Assembly (NCBI RefSeq): GCF_008086165.1
Contig: NZ_VSKL01000003.1
Location: 124,001 to 188,000 of the forward strand
Length of the DNA: 64,000 nt
From: Algorimicrobium algoritergicola
GTDB taxonomy: Bacteria; Bacteroidota; Bacteroidia; Flavobacteriales; Flavobacteriaceae
Direction of reading: 5' to 3'
Shown piece by piece: positions 9,014 through 17,448 of the stretch; positions within the stretch are counted from its first letter, which is position 1; each line of letters opens with the position of its first letter. A program made the translations under genes and the position numbers. Under the pieces are notes generated by a model, which searched no databases, had not been told where the DNA came from, and saw nothing but the letters and a program-made list of their open reading frames with translations.

Positions 9014-10963
9014 TTATTCTTCTTCTTCGGTAGCGATCACATGTTTATCAAATGGTCGTTTTCCAAATATTTTTTCTAAATTATCTTTAAAAATAACTTC
9101 TTTTTCCAAAAGCACATTAGCTAATTCGGTTAATTTATCTTTATTTTCTTCAAGAAGTTTAATGGCACGTTGGTACTGTTCTTCTATGATTCTAGAAATT
9201 TCGTCATCAATTAATTCAGAAGTTTTCTCACTATAAGGTTTTGTAAAACCGTATTCGTTTTGTCCTGAAGAATCATAATACGTTAAATTCCCGACTTTTT
9301 CACTTAAGCCATAAACCGTTACCATAGCTCGCGCTTGTTTGGTAACTTTTTCTAAATCGCTTAAAGCACCAGTTGAAATTTGGTTGAAAATTACTTTTTC
9401 AGCCGCACGACCACCTAAAGCAGCGCACATTTCATCTAACATCTGTTCGGGTCTAACAATTAAGCGTTCCTCTGGTAAATACCAAGCTGCTCCTAATGAA
9501 CGTCCACGAGGCACAATAGTAACTTTAACTAAAGGTGCTGCATGTTCTAACATCCAACTTACGGTTGCGTGACCAGCTTCATGATAAGCAACAGCCTTCT
9601 TCTCACCTGGTGTTATAATTTTATTTTTCTTTTCAAGTCCACCTACTATTCTATCTACAGCATCCAAGAAATCTTGTTTATCTACAGCTTTTTTACCATT
9701 TCTGGCAGCAATTAAAGCAGCTTCGTTACAAACGTTAGCAATATCAGCTCCAGAGAAACCTGGCGTTTGTTTGGATAAGAAATCTATATCTAAATCGTCT
9801 GCCTTTTTTAAAGGCCTTAAATGCACTTCAAAAATTTCCTTACGTTCACGAACATCTGGAAGATCAACAAAAATTTGTCTATCAAAACGTCCAGCACGCA
9901 TTAATGCTTTATCTAAAACATCTGCTCGGTTGGTTGCCGCCAATACAATAACGTTTGTATTAGTTCCAAAACCATCCATTTCTGTTAGTAATTGATTTAA
10001 TGTGTTTTCACGTTCATCATTAGAACCTGACATATTATTTTTTCCACGAGCACGACCAATAGCATCAATTTCATCAATGAAAATAATAGCTGGCGATTTC
10101 TCTTTAGCTTGTTTAAATAAATCTCGTACTCTAGAAGCACCAACACCTACAAACATTTCCACGAAATCTGAACCAGACAATGAAAAGAACGGTACTTTTG
10201 CTTCACCAGCAACGGCTTTAGCTAATAATGTTTTACCTGTTCCTGGAGGCCCTACTAATAAAGCACCTTTAGGAATTTTACCCCCTAAATTGGTGTATTT
10301 TTCTGGGTTTTTAAGGAAATCTACAATTTCTTGAACTTCTTCTTTAGCACCTTCTAAACCGGCAACATCTTTAAAGGATGTTTTTACATCTGTATTCTCA
10401 TCAAATAGTTTAGCACGTGATTTTCCAATATTAAATATTTGACCACCTGCTCCACCTCCAGAACCACCAGACATGCGTCTCATAATAAAAATCCAAACTC
10501 CGATTAATAAAATAAATGGTAATAATCCTATCAAGAAATCACCCCAAACATTTTGTTCCGTTTTGTACTCAACTTTTGGTTTTGGATCTAAATCTTCCGC
10601 TTGTATTACTTTGGCTATATCATCTTCAAAATTTTGAAGATCACCAAATTCAAAACGATAATTTGGTAGCTTGGTAGCTGTTGGTAATAATGATGTAGGC
10701 TTGGATTTTTTATGTACGTCTTTTGCTTCTGCTTCAGACGTTAAATACACTTTAGCTTCACGCCTATTTACAATTTCTACTTTATCAACATCGCCATCTT
10801 TTAAAAATGTCATGAATTGAGATGGTGTAGTTGGATTTGTTTCATCAAATCCGCTTCCGCCCAAAACTTGCATGGCAATAAATAGTACGATTACGCCACC
10901 ATAAATCCAATACATATTGAATTTAGGTTTCTTGTTTTTATCTTTCTTGGTATCCTTGTTCAT
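9014..10963 (-). CDS. ftsH: ATP-dependent zinc metalloprotease FtsH
   Basis: Membrane-anchored AAA+ protease that degrades misfolded membrane proteins and unstable regulators. Domains in order: TM1 at about residues 18-34, a periplasmic region, TM2 at about 143-161, Walker A GPPGTGKT (238-245), Walker B IIFIDEID (293-300), the second region of homology with [20 protein letters not shown], and the zinc site HEAGH (461-465). The C-terminus is acidic (EEEE). Length 649 is typical. It begins nine bases after rsfS and is followed by the LUD gene. Confidence 0.97.
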   Translation of the reverse strand: MNKDTKKDKNKKPKFNMYWIYGGVIVLFIAMQVLGGSGFDETNPTTPSQFMTFLKDGDVDKVEIVNRREAKVYLTSEAEAKDVHKKSKPTSLLPTATKLPNYRFEFGDLQNFEDDIAKVIQAEDLDPKPKVEYKTEQNVWGDFLIGLLPFILLIGVWIFIMRRMSGGSGGGAGGQIFNIGKSRAKLFDENTDVKTSFKDVAGLEGAKEEVQEIVDFLKNPEKYTNLGGKIPKGALLVGPPGTGKTLLAKAVAGEAKVPFFSLSGSDFVEMFVGVGASRVRDLFKQAKEKSPAIIFIDEIDAIGRARGKNNMSGSNDERENTLNQLLTEMDGFGTNTNVIVLAATNRADVLDKALMRAGRFDRQIFVDLPDVRERKEIFEVHLRPLKKADDLDIDFLSKQTPGFSGADIANVCNEAALIAARNGKKAVDKQDFLDAVDRIVGGLEKKNKIITPGEKKAVAYHEAGHATVSWMLEHAAPLVKVTIVPRGRSLGAAWYLPEERLIVRPEQMLDEMCAALGGRAAEKVIFNQISTGALSDLEKVTKQARAMVTVYGLSEKVGNLTYYDSSGQNEYGFTKPYSEKTSELIDDEISRIIEEQYQRAIKLLEENKDKLTELANVLLEKEVIFKDNLEKIFGKRPFDKHVIATEEEE

Positions 10964-10972
10964 TAATATCCC

Positions 10973-11344
10973 TTAATAGTTTGTTTCAATTACCGTTGTT
11001 TTTGCGTCACCCCAAAGACTTTCAATATCATAATACTCGCGAATGTGTTTCTGAAAAACATGAACTACAATGTTCACATAATCCATTAAAACCCATTCAG
11101 CATTATCAGAACCTTCAATATGCCAAGGCTTATCTTTCAGTTCTTTACTTACTTTTTTCTGGATGGAATTTACAATGGCATTTACTTGTGTGTTCGAAGC
11201 ACCTTCGCATATAATGAAGTAGTCGCAAACCGTGTTTTCAATCTCGCGTAAATCCAATATATTTATGTCTTTTCCTTTTACGTCCTCAATTCCGCTTAAA
11301 ATAGTAGCTATCAATTGGTCTGCATTGATTTGTTTTTTTGCCAT
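10973..11344 (-). CDS. rsfS: Ribosome silencing factor RsfS
   Basis: Binds ribosomal protein L14 and blocks subunit joining when nutrients run out. The 123-residue sequence shows the family core: KGKDINILDLREI, VCDYFIICEGASNTQVNAI and WHIEGSDNAEWVLMDYVNIVVHVF, then YDIESLWGDA at the end. It is the first gene of the rsfS-ftsH-LUD-cdsA-psd-ACBP operon, divergent from birA, with a recognisable promoter about 20 bases upstream. Confidence 0.95.
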   Translation of the reverse strand: MAKKQINADQLIATILSGIEDVKGKDINILDLREIENTVCDYFIICEGASNTQVNAIVNSIQKKVSKELKDKPWHIEGSDNAEWVLMDYVNIVVHVFQKHIREYYDIESLWGDAKTTVIETNY

Positions 11345-11363
11345 TCACTTAATTTAATTTGTG

Positions 11364-11371
11364 CAAAGTTA
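11364..11371 (-). promoter_or_regulatory. Predicted -7 element of the rsfS operon promoter
   Basis: On the minus strand the sequence reads TAACTTTG, a full match to the Bacteroidota -7 consensus TAnnTTTG, ending 19 bases upstream of the rsfS ATG. The -33 element is weak, so this rests mainly on the -7 match and on its place in the divergent birA/rsfS gap. Confidence 0.45.
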
Positions 11372-11439
11372 TTATTTTTTAGTTCTTTATACCGTAAAAA
11401 AATCATAAGATTTTACGTCTATACTCAATAATTCACCGA

Positions 11440-12171
11440 ATGCATATAATCAAACTTGATGCCACCGATTCTACCAACTCATATTTAAGAGCATTAAGCT
11501 CCAACAACACGTTGGCAGATTATACTACTGTTACCGCCAAGCACCAAACTCATGGACGTGGACAACGTGGCACAAACTGGCAATCTGAAACCGATAAAAA
11601 CCTGATGTTTAGCGTGTTCAAGAACGTTTCATTCTTGGGTTTTCAAGACAATTTCTTTATTAGTATCGTTACTTCTTTAGCACTAATTAAAACCTTGCAA
11701 CAGTTTTTAATACCCAAATTAAGTATAAAATGGCCTAACGACATTTTGTCAGAGGACAAAAAGATTTGTGGCATTCTTATAGAAAACACGGTTAAACAAA
11801 ATGCTTTTGGAGGTACTATAATTGGTATTGGGCTAAATGTTAACCAAACTCAATTTAAAGATCTCCCTAATGCAACTTCCCTACAACTAATTGCAGGCAC
11901 CCATTTAAACACCGATGAATTGCTATTAAGCATCATAACCAATTTAAAATTTTATTTTAATCAGTTAAAAACCAATCAACACAAACTTTTAAAAGAAAAT
12001 TATGAAAGTTACCTATTCAGAAAAAATAAACCGTCAACCTTTAAAGATCAAGCAGGTAATTTATTCACCGGATACATCCAAGGTGTAACCAATTTAGGAA
12101 ATCTTCGTGTTTTATTAGAAGACGAAATAATTGCCGAATATGAGTTAAAGGAAGTTACGTTGCTATACTAA
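11440..12171 (+). CDS. birA: Biotin--[acetyl-CoA-carboxylase] ligase
   Basis: Attaches biotin to the carrier subunit of acetyl-CoA carboxylase through biotinyl-AMP. The ligand loop GRGQRGTNWQSE is near residues 45-56, KWPNDIL near 106-112 and CGILIEN follows. At 243 residues it lacks the N-terminal DNA-binding domain of E. coli BirA, so it should not act as a repressor. It is divergent from rsfS and its stop abuts that of the START-like gene on the other strand. Confidence 0.94.
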   Translation: MHIIKLDATDSTNSYLRALSSNNTLADYTTVTAKHQTHGRGQRGTNWQSETDKNLMFSVFKNVSFLGFQDNFFISIVTSLALIKTLQQFLIPKLSIKWPNDILSEDKKICGILIENTVKQNAFGGTIIGIGLNVNQTQFKDLPNATSLQLIAGTHLNTDELLLSIITNLKFYFNQLKTNQHKLLKENYESYLFRKNKPSTFKDQAGNLFTGYIQGVTNLGNLRVLLEDEIIAEYELKEVTLLY

Positions 12172-12567
12172 TTATACAGCTTTTGGCATATTACTAGCTA
12201 ATGTTTCAATAAATTTTGAAATAGGTCCTTTTATCATCATGGCCATCATAGCATTGAATTCGCCGCTAAATTGAAGTTGTACTTCACTCGTATTCGCATC
12301 AATTTCTGTAATATTCCCGATTAAAGAAAAATCCAATTTTCCACCAGCAGCTCCAAGAACAATTTTATTTGGTGATATCATTTCCTTCTTCTTAAGAATA
12401 ATTTCCGGCATACCTTTTAATGCAAATAAAAATTTATCCTCGCCTAACACTTCAAATTTACTAATGTTATCAGGCATTAATTTTTCAAAGTTTTTAATAT
12501 CTGACAAGAAATTAAACACCGCTTCAGGTGATTTATTGATAGTTGTTTTCGGAGATTCTAAATTCAT
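12172..12567 (-). CDS. SRPBCC (START-like) family protein
   Basis: A 131-residue protein beginning MNLESPKTTINKSPEAVFNF with LSDIKNFEKLMPDNI, the usual opening of SRPBCC/polyketide-cyclase-like ligand-binding domains. No catalytic residues can be assigned. The frame runs upstream to 12642, but that start would overlap pyrE by about 30 bases and add residues unlike the family; the ATG at 12567 is preferred. It follows pyrE by 43 bases on the same strand. Ligand unknown. Confidence 0.82.
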   Translation of the reverse strand: MNLESPKTTINKSPEAVFNFLSDIKNFEKLMPDNISKFEVLGEDKFLFALKGMPEIILKKKEMISPNKIVLGAAGGKLDFSLIGNITEIDANTSEVQLQFSGEFNAMMAMMIKGPISKFIETLASNMPKAV

Positions 12568-12610
12568 AATAGGTATATAATATAAGTTTGTAATATTTGT
12601 TTTAATACTA

Positions 12611-13255
12611 TCAATTAGCGTTCCATTCTGCTGGATTAGCATTCCAAGTAGCTAAAATGGCTTGTTCTTTAGTTGATATATAATTCGTATGGTAGGCTTC
12701 ATCTAAAAGTGAATTGTAATCACTTAAAGTCGTTAAATGCACATTCTCTTTCTCAAAATTTTCTTTTGAAATATTAAAACCATAAGTAAAAATGGCCATC
12801 ATACCTTTAACATTCGCATGATTTTCTTTTAAAGCGCGAACAGCATTTAAGCTACTTTGTCCAGTACTAATTAAATCCTCAACCACAACCACGTTTTGTC
12901 CAGGCTCCAAATGTCCTTCAATTTGGTTTTGGCGACCATGACTTTTAGCTTCCGGTCGTACATATACAAATGGTAAACCCAAATACTCAGCAACCAGCAT
13001 GCCAATACCTATAGCTCCAGTTGCAACACCTGCAATAACATCTGGTTTACCATATTGTTTTTCAATCTGCTTGGCCATGGTTTCACGAATGTAATTTCGG
13101 ATTGGTGGATAAGAAAGTATAATTCTATTATCACAATAAATAGGCGATTTCCATCCCGAAGCCCATGTAAAGGGGTCAGTAGGCTGTAATTTTATTGCAT
13201 TTACCTGAAGTAGAACTTCGGCAGTTTTTCTGGCTGTGTCTTTATTAAAAATCAT
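12611..13255 (-). CDS. pyrE: Orotate phosphoribosyltransferase
   Basis: Couples orotate to PRPP to give orotidine monophosphate in de novo pyrimidine synthesis. The PRPP-binding motif VVVVEDLISTGQSSL is present, along with VIAGVATGAIGIGMLVAE and YVRPEAKSHGRQNQIEG (flexible loop). Length 214 is typical. A TAATTTTG -7 box lies immediately upstream of its ATG, so its mRNA may have almost no leader. Confidence 0.96.
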   Translation of the reverse strand: MIFNKDTARKTAEVLLQVNAIKLQPTDPFTWASGWKSPIYCDNRIILSYPPIRNYIRETMAKQIEKQYGKPDVIAGVATGAIGIGMLVAEYLGLPFVYVRPEAKSHGRQNQIEGHLEPGQNVVVVEDLISTGQSSLNAVRALKENHANVKGMMAIFTYGFNISKENFEKENVHLTTLSDYNSLLDEAYHTNYISTKEQAILATWNANPAEWNAN

Positions 13256-13260
13256 AGCAG

Positions 13261-13268
13261 CAAAATTA
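13261..13268 (-). promoter_or_regulatory. Predicted -7 element upstream of pyrE
   Basis: TAATTTTG on the minus strand matches TAnnTTTG and ends only five bases from the pyrE ATG. If used, transcription would start within a few bases of the start codon. The -33 region is not a good match, so this is tentative. Confidence 0.35.
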
Positions 13269-13383
13269 CACTTTTTTACCTAATCTGCATTTTTAAAATA
13301 TGATTTAAAATTAATTTTTTAAATCTATTGCTATCCTATTATTTTTAATATTTTTACAAAACCTAATTGCAACAATAGACACT

Positions 13384-13965
13384 ATGTACAAAGTTTTTGT
13401 TAATGATAAACCTATTATCTTAACAACAGAGGTTGAAAAGGAATCATCTTTCAAAAACTACTTATTAAAATCTGTTGCTATCACCAAAGTCATTAAAGAT
13501 TTGAACAAGAAATCTGTTAAGGAAGTTCATCTTATACATTCTAAAGAAGAAAAGCTCCTTAAAAAATTCCTTAAAAAACTACCGAATGTTATTGCTGGAG
13601 GTGGAAAAGTATATAATGATAAAGGAGAAATTCTATTTATTTTCAGAAATGATAAATGGGATTTACCAAAAGGAAAGACTGAAAAGAAAGAATCTATTGA
13701 AACGACTGCAATTCGCGAAGTTGAAGAAGAAACAGGTGTTGAAGGTTTAAAAATAACCAAACCACTTGAAACAACGTATCATATATTTAAGCGAAATGGT
13801 AAATACAAAATCAAAATTACCTATTGGTTTGAAATGACAACCTCCTACTCTGGCACTTTAGAACCTCAAGAAAATGAAGGCATCACCAAAGTTGCTTGGC
13901 TGAATGAAGCGGAAGCGCAAGAAGCTTTAAAAAATAGTTATGCCAATATTAAGCTGCTATTCTAA
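13384..13965 (+). CDS. NUDIX hydrolase
   Basis: A 193-residue protein with a complete Nudix box at about residues 97-119 (G at the start of GKTEKKESIE, then REVEEETGV), so metal binding and hydrolysis of a nucleoside-diphosphate-linked substrate are likely. Residues 1-65 form an N-terminal extension without recognisable motif. The substrate cannot be read from sequence. It is divergent from pyrE and its 3' end overlaps by nine bases the convergent N-formylglutamate amidohydrolase gene. Confidence 0.9.
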   Translation: MYKVFVNDKPIILTTEVEKESSFKNYLLKSVAITKVIKDLNKKSVKEVHLIHSKEEKLLKKFLKKLPNVIAGGGKVYNDKGEILFIFRNDKWDLPKGKTEKKESIETTAIREVEEETGVEGLKITKPLETTYHIFKRNGKYKIKITYWFEMTTSYSGTLEPQENEGITKVAWLNEAEAQEALKNSYANIKLLF

Positions 13966-14643
13966 TTTACATTGCTTTATAGCGCCAAAAATTAGCGTTT
14001 TTAATGAATCAGCCATCTGATTATTACTAGAATACTTCTGATTAATTTCAAGCTCAACACCAATATAATTTTCTGAAAACTGCTTTCTTAAATAGGTTGG
14101 AAATCCATCTGCTTTACCTAAATACGGTTGGTTGAAGCGAATTTCATAATTATTGCTGATTCTCAATATTTCTGTTTTAAACACTTTACAAAAATCCTTT
14201 TCTTTAGGAATTCGAGAATCATATAGCAAACCAATATCAACGCGCCTTTCTACGTTTTTCCAAATTGGTGTAAAACTGTGAATAGAAACATGAATAACCG
14301 TTTCGCCTTCCTGTATACATTGTGAAATGACACCTTCTACAGCATCTCGATACGGCTTATAATATTGCGCTATTATTTTCTGCTTTTCTGCTTTTGAAAG
14401 TTCTCTTGTAAATTTCGAAAACAAATCTTTATGATGTAGTGATCTATTTAATTCAACAAGTAAGCGACTTGTGTTACTAAATTTAGAAAAATCTGCTATT
14501 GGTTTTAAGCTTTGGAATACATCCAAAGCGCCCAAATCAAAACCACGATGCGCGTTTAATATAGCTTCTTGATTTATAAATAACCCTTCATATTCTTTAG
14601 GAATATGATTACCACCATGCTCGCAAGTTAAAATCAGTTTCAC
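13957..14643 (-). CDS. N-formylglutamate amidohydrolase family protein
   Basis: A 228-residue zinc hydrolase of the FGase (HutG-like) family: EHGGNHIPKEY near the start, HRGFDLGALDV at about residues 33-43, and HVSIHSFTPIW with the late metal-binding histidines. No histidine-utilisation genes are adjacent; instead its ATG overlaps the stop of the GCS2-type ligase gene (ATGA), after the RimK-like gene. The three form a coupled cassette, so this member more likely hydrolyses an N-acyl or amide bond in that pathway's product than N-formylglutamate. Confidence 0.88.
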   Translation of the reverse strand: MKLILTCEHGGNHIPKEYEGLFINQEAILNAHRGFDLGALDVFQSLKPIADFSKFSNTSRLLVELNRSLHHKDLFSKFTRELSKAEKQKIIAQYYKPYRDAVEGVISQCIQEGETVIHVSIHSFTPIWKNVERRVDIGLLYDSRIPKEKDFCKVFKTEILRISNNYEIRFNQPYLGKADGFPTYLRKQFSENYIGVELEINQKYSSNNQMADSLKTLIFGAIKQCKLE

Positions 14644-15866
14644 GGTTTAAACATCGCATTTTTATGCAGACAATCTGCTAATTCCCAATAGACATTTTTA
14701 ATATGTACTTCAGAATAATCGTCATTTACCGCTTTTAAAATACGCGTTGCCAACGTGCCTTCACTTAAAATACAATCCAGAGCTTCGTGATGAGAATCAT
14801 TGATAGAATCTTTTGTCAGCTGAAAAAGGTGTTGCCATAATGCTTGAACTGTCAAGGTTTTTTCCACTTGAAACAACTTCAAGTAGTCAAAATTTGAAAC
14901 CTCATAGTGCTCACCCTCCTTTATTATCGGGTTTAATATGGCGTATAAATCTTCCTTCGTCCATTTTTTCTGCTCTTGTAAAGTGGTGGTTTTTTCGTCT
15001 ACTAAAAACTTCAAAACAGCAATAATAAGCGCACAAATAGCAATATCGGCCTTCGGGCATTCTTGAATATCAACCAAACGAATTTCAATAGCATTTCTAT
15101 CAAATCGTGCAATGGCACCGCGAGAATTTAAAAAGTGATGATCTAAAATATGATTGGTGTCGTGTGGTTTTATGGCGCGTTTTATAGGCTCGAAAACCGT
15201 TTCATTATAATCTAACTTGGTAAAAGCACGTTCTGGAATAACCAAACCTGTCAATTCCGGTATTTCCTTCTGGTTGGTTTTGTAGTATTCCAATCTGGCA
15301 TCTTTAAAGCCAGTGTTTTTTCCTTCTAAAATTGGCGAACTTGCACACAAACCTGGGATAAGTGGCAAAATAACACGAATGGCGGCGTGTAATTTTTCAA
15401 ATTCGGTATCATCAAAAAAAGGCAAGTTAATATGTGTGCTTTGCACATTGCTCCAACCGTGACCTTTGCAATTAAAAATCCGGTTGTACAATTCGTAAAC
15501 CTCACTATAACTATGTTTCCAAAGTTCGGTATCTATCAACGGATTCAATAATGGATGTGCAGCTGTTGGAAGCAATTTCGAATCAAATTCTTTCAAAATC
15601 TGATTAATTTCAAGAATATTTTTATGAAACGATTCGGACAATCCATTTAAATCGGCTGTTGGTCCATTGGTTTTTAATTCTACCACATGAGCCACCAATT
15701 CATTACTCCAAGCTATGGCTCCATTTTCCACATCAGATGTTAACTCACCAGCTTTTTTAGTGAGCAACTTATCAACAATAGAAGCAGGTTTAAAGGTATT
15801 TGAAACGAGCATATACTCCAGCTCAATACCGTAAACTTCAAATAAATGATATCTTTTAGCACTCAT
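14640..15866 (-). CDS. Glutamate-cysteine ligase family 2 (GCS2-type) protein
   Basis: A 408-residue ATP-dependent carboxylate-amine ligase-like protein. It opens with YHLFEVYGIELEYMLV, the usual Glu-rich metal-binding strand of GCS2 enzymes, and carries LLPTAAHPLLNP, VQSTHINLPF and NAIEIRLVDIQECPKAD, matching the conserved substrate and Mg-ATP-binding blocks. Real gamma-glutamylcysteine activity is not implied: no glutathione synthetase gene is near. It sits two bases after the RimK-like gene and overlaps the amidohydrolase gene. Confidence 0.87.
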   Translation of the reverse strand: MSAKRYHLFEVYGIELEYMLVSNTFKPASIVDKLLTKKAGELTSDVENGAIAWSNELVAHVVELKTNGPTADLNGLSESFHKNILEINQILKEFDSKLLPTAAHPLLNPLIDTELWKHSYSEVYELYNRIFNCKGHGWSNVQSTHINLPFFDDTEFEKLHAAIRVILPLIPGLCASSPILEGKNTGFKDARLEYYKTNQKEIPELTGLVIPERAFTKLDYNETVFEPIKRAIKPHDTNHILDHHFLNSRGAIARFDRNAIEIRLVDIQECPKADIAICALIIAVLKFLVDEKTTTLQEQKKWTKEDLYAILNPIIKEGEHYEVSNFDYLKLFQVEKTLTVQALWQHLFQLTKDSINDSHHEALDCILSEGTLATRILKAVNDDYSEVHIKNVYWELADCLHKNAMFKP

Positions 15867-15868
15867 TA

Positions 15869-17314
15869 TTAATCCAATCTATTTTTTAAAGCTGTTAAAA
15901 TTTCTACATAAATAGCATCTCCATAATAACGATCTTCTACACCAAAATCTATATTTGGGTTGTCATTAATTTCAATAACCATCGGTTTTTCATTTACGAC
16001 CTTAATATCAATACCATAAAGCCCTTTACCCATTAACTTGGCAGATTTCAAAGCCATATCTAATACAATTTTTGGCACGTCTTCTATTGGTAAACAATCA
16101 GCATTTCCATCTTGATCATCTTTCTTTTTGGCATCCCAATTATAGATTTGCCAATGGCCTTTTGCCATATAGTATTTACAAGCAAAAAAGGGTTTGTCAT
16201 CAATAATTCCAATGCGCCAATCGTAATCCGATGGGCAAAATTCCTGCGCTATAATTAAATCCGATTCTTTCAACATGCTGTTTACAAGTGCATGATATTC
16301 TTCTTCGGTTTTAGCCTTTTTAACACCAAACGAAAAGGTAGAATCCGGTGCTTTTAACACACATGGTAAACCTACTTGTGCTATCACTTCATGCCTATTA
16401 TCCTTATGAACAATAATGGTTTTTGGCGTGGCAATATTCGCATTGTTTAAAGCTTCAGCCATGTAAACTTTGTTACAACATTTTAAAATGGCATCTGGAT
16501 AATCTACAATGGCAATCCCATCTTGTTGGGCCTTTCTAGCAAATGCATAGGCTTCATTATTCACTTCAGTACTTTGGCGAATTAGCAAAGCATCAAAAGA
16601 TGACAAGCGCGATAAATCTTTAGGCTCAATGATTTCAGCATAAATATTCATCTTTTCGGCTACATCAATAAATTTCTTGAGTGCTTTAGCATTACTTGGA
16701 GGCGCTGGATCATTCGGGTTCACCAAAATAGCTAAATCGAAATCCGACTTAATTAACTTGGGTGTATCATAGCGTTTTTTAGCAAAATACTGATTTGCAA
16801 ATGCATGCACACTTGACATATGTTCTTCCGGAATTTCCGATTCTGCAATAGCACGAATACTCTGCACATGCCATTTGGTGGAATGATTAAATTTTACGCG
16901 TAAAAATGGCACTTGAAAATGCTTATAAAACAAGGCGCTTAATTCTTTATATTTTTGAGCCACATTTTGCCCAAAATAAATACTTAAGGTAAAGTCTTGC
17001 GATTTAATGTTTTTCAAGCTTTGCTGAATCACATCATCAAACTCATCGGATATGATTCGGACGAGTTTTAGTGCTTTCAAATCTACGATATTCTTAACCG
17101 TAGGAATTGCTAAATGCCCTCTAGCTTCTGCTAAAAGCGACACATAATATCCTTTAGATTGGTACGAATAATCTTTACACAAGTTAAAGATTCGTGCATT
17201 TTTTAAAAGTGAAAATTGTGGGTTTGTAAGGTAATCTTGTGACGAAATCACAGTAATGTTCTCAATCGAAAAATTCCATTTTTCTGGTTGATTAACAACA
17301 ATGTATTTGTTCAT
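15869..17314 (-). CDS. RimK family ATP-grasp ligase
   Basis: A 481-residue protein with an N-terminal RimK-like domain of about 220 residues followed by an ATP-grasp domain. Visible ATP-grasp features: VGLPCVLKAPDSTFSFGVKK (ATP-binding lysines and loop), LIIAQEFCPSDYDWRIGII, and the Mg-binding end GIDIKVVNEKPMVIEINDNP. ATP-grasp ligases join a carboxylate to an amine through an acyl phosphate; RimK adds glutamates. First gene of a three-gene cassette with a GCS2 ligase and an N-formylglutamate amidohydrolase. A TAATTTTG -7-like box lies at 17347-17354. The product is unknown. Confidence 0.87.
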   Translation of the reverse strand: MNKYIVVNQPEKWNFSIENITVISSQDYLTNPQFSLLKNARIFNLCKDYSYQSKGYYVSLLAEARGHLAIPTVKNIVDLKALKLVRIISDEFDDVIQQSLKNIKSQDFTLSIYFGQNVAQKYKELSALFYKHFQVPFLRVKFNHSTKWHVQSIRAIAESEIPEEHMSSVHAFANQYFAKKRYDTPKLIKSDFDLAILVNPNDPAPPSNAKALKKFIDVAEKMNIYAEIIEPKDLSRLSSFDALLIRQSTEVNNEAYAFARKAQQDGIAIVDYPDAILKCCNKVYMAEALNNANIATPKTIIVHKDNRHEVIAQVGLPCVLKAPDSTFSFGVKKAKTEEEYHALVNSMLKESDLIIAQEFCPSDYDWRIGIIDDKPFFACKYYMAKGHWQIYNWDAKKKDDQDGNADCLPIEDVPKIVLDMALKSAKLMGKGLYGIDIKVVNEKPMVIEINDNPNIDFGVEDRYYGDAIYVEILTALKNRLD

Positions 17315-17448
17315 TAAAAACGCATAAGCGCGATATAAATTTTAAACAAAATTAAGTTATTTTTAAATAGCTTTTACATGGTGTAAAAAATATTTTACAT
17401 CTGAAATATAACGACTAATCAACACATTATCAAAACTCTAAAATATAC

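Noticed and set aside
14813-15025. 70-residue plus-strand frame
   Set aside because: Antisense to the GCS2 gene and without family motif.
17367-17385. TTTTACA-TGG-TGTAAAA inverted repeat as a terminator or operator
   Set aside because: AT-only 7-bp arms and no clear following T run in the right direction; expected by chance in such AT-rich DNA.
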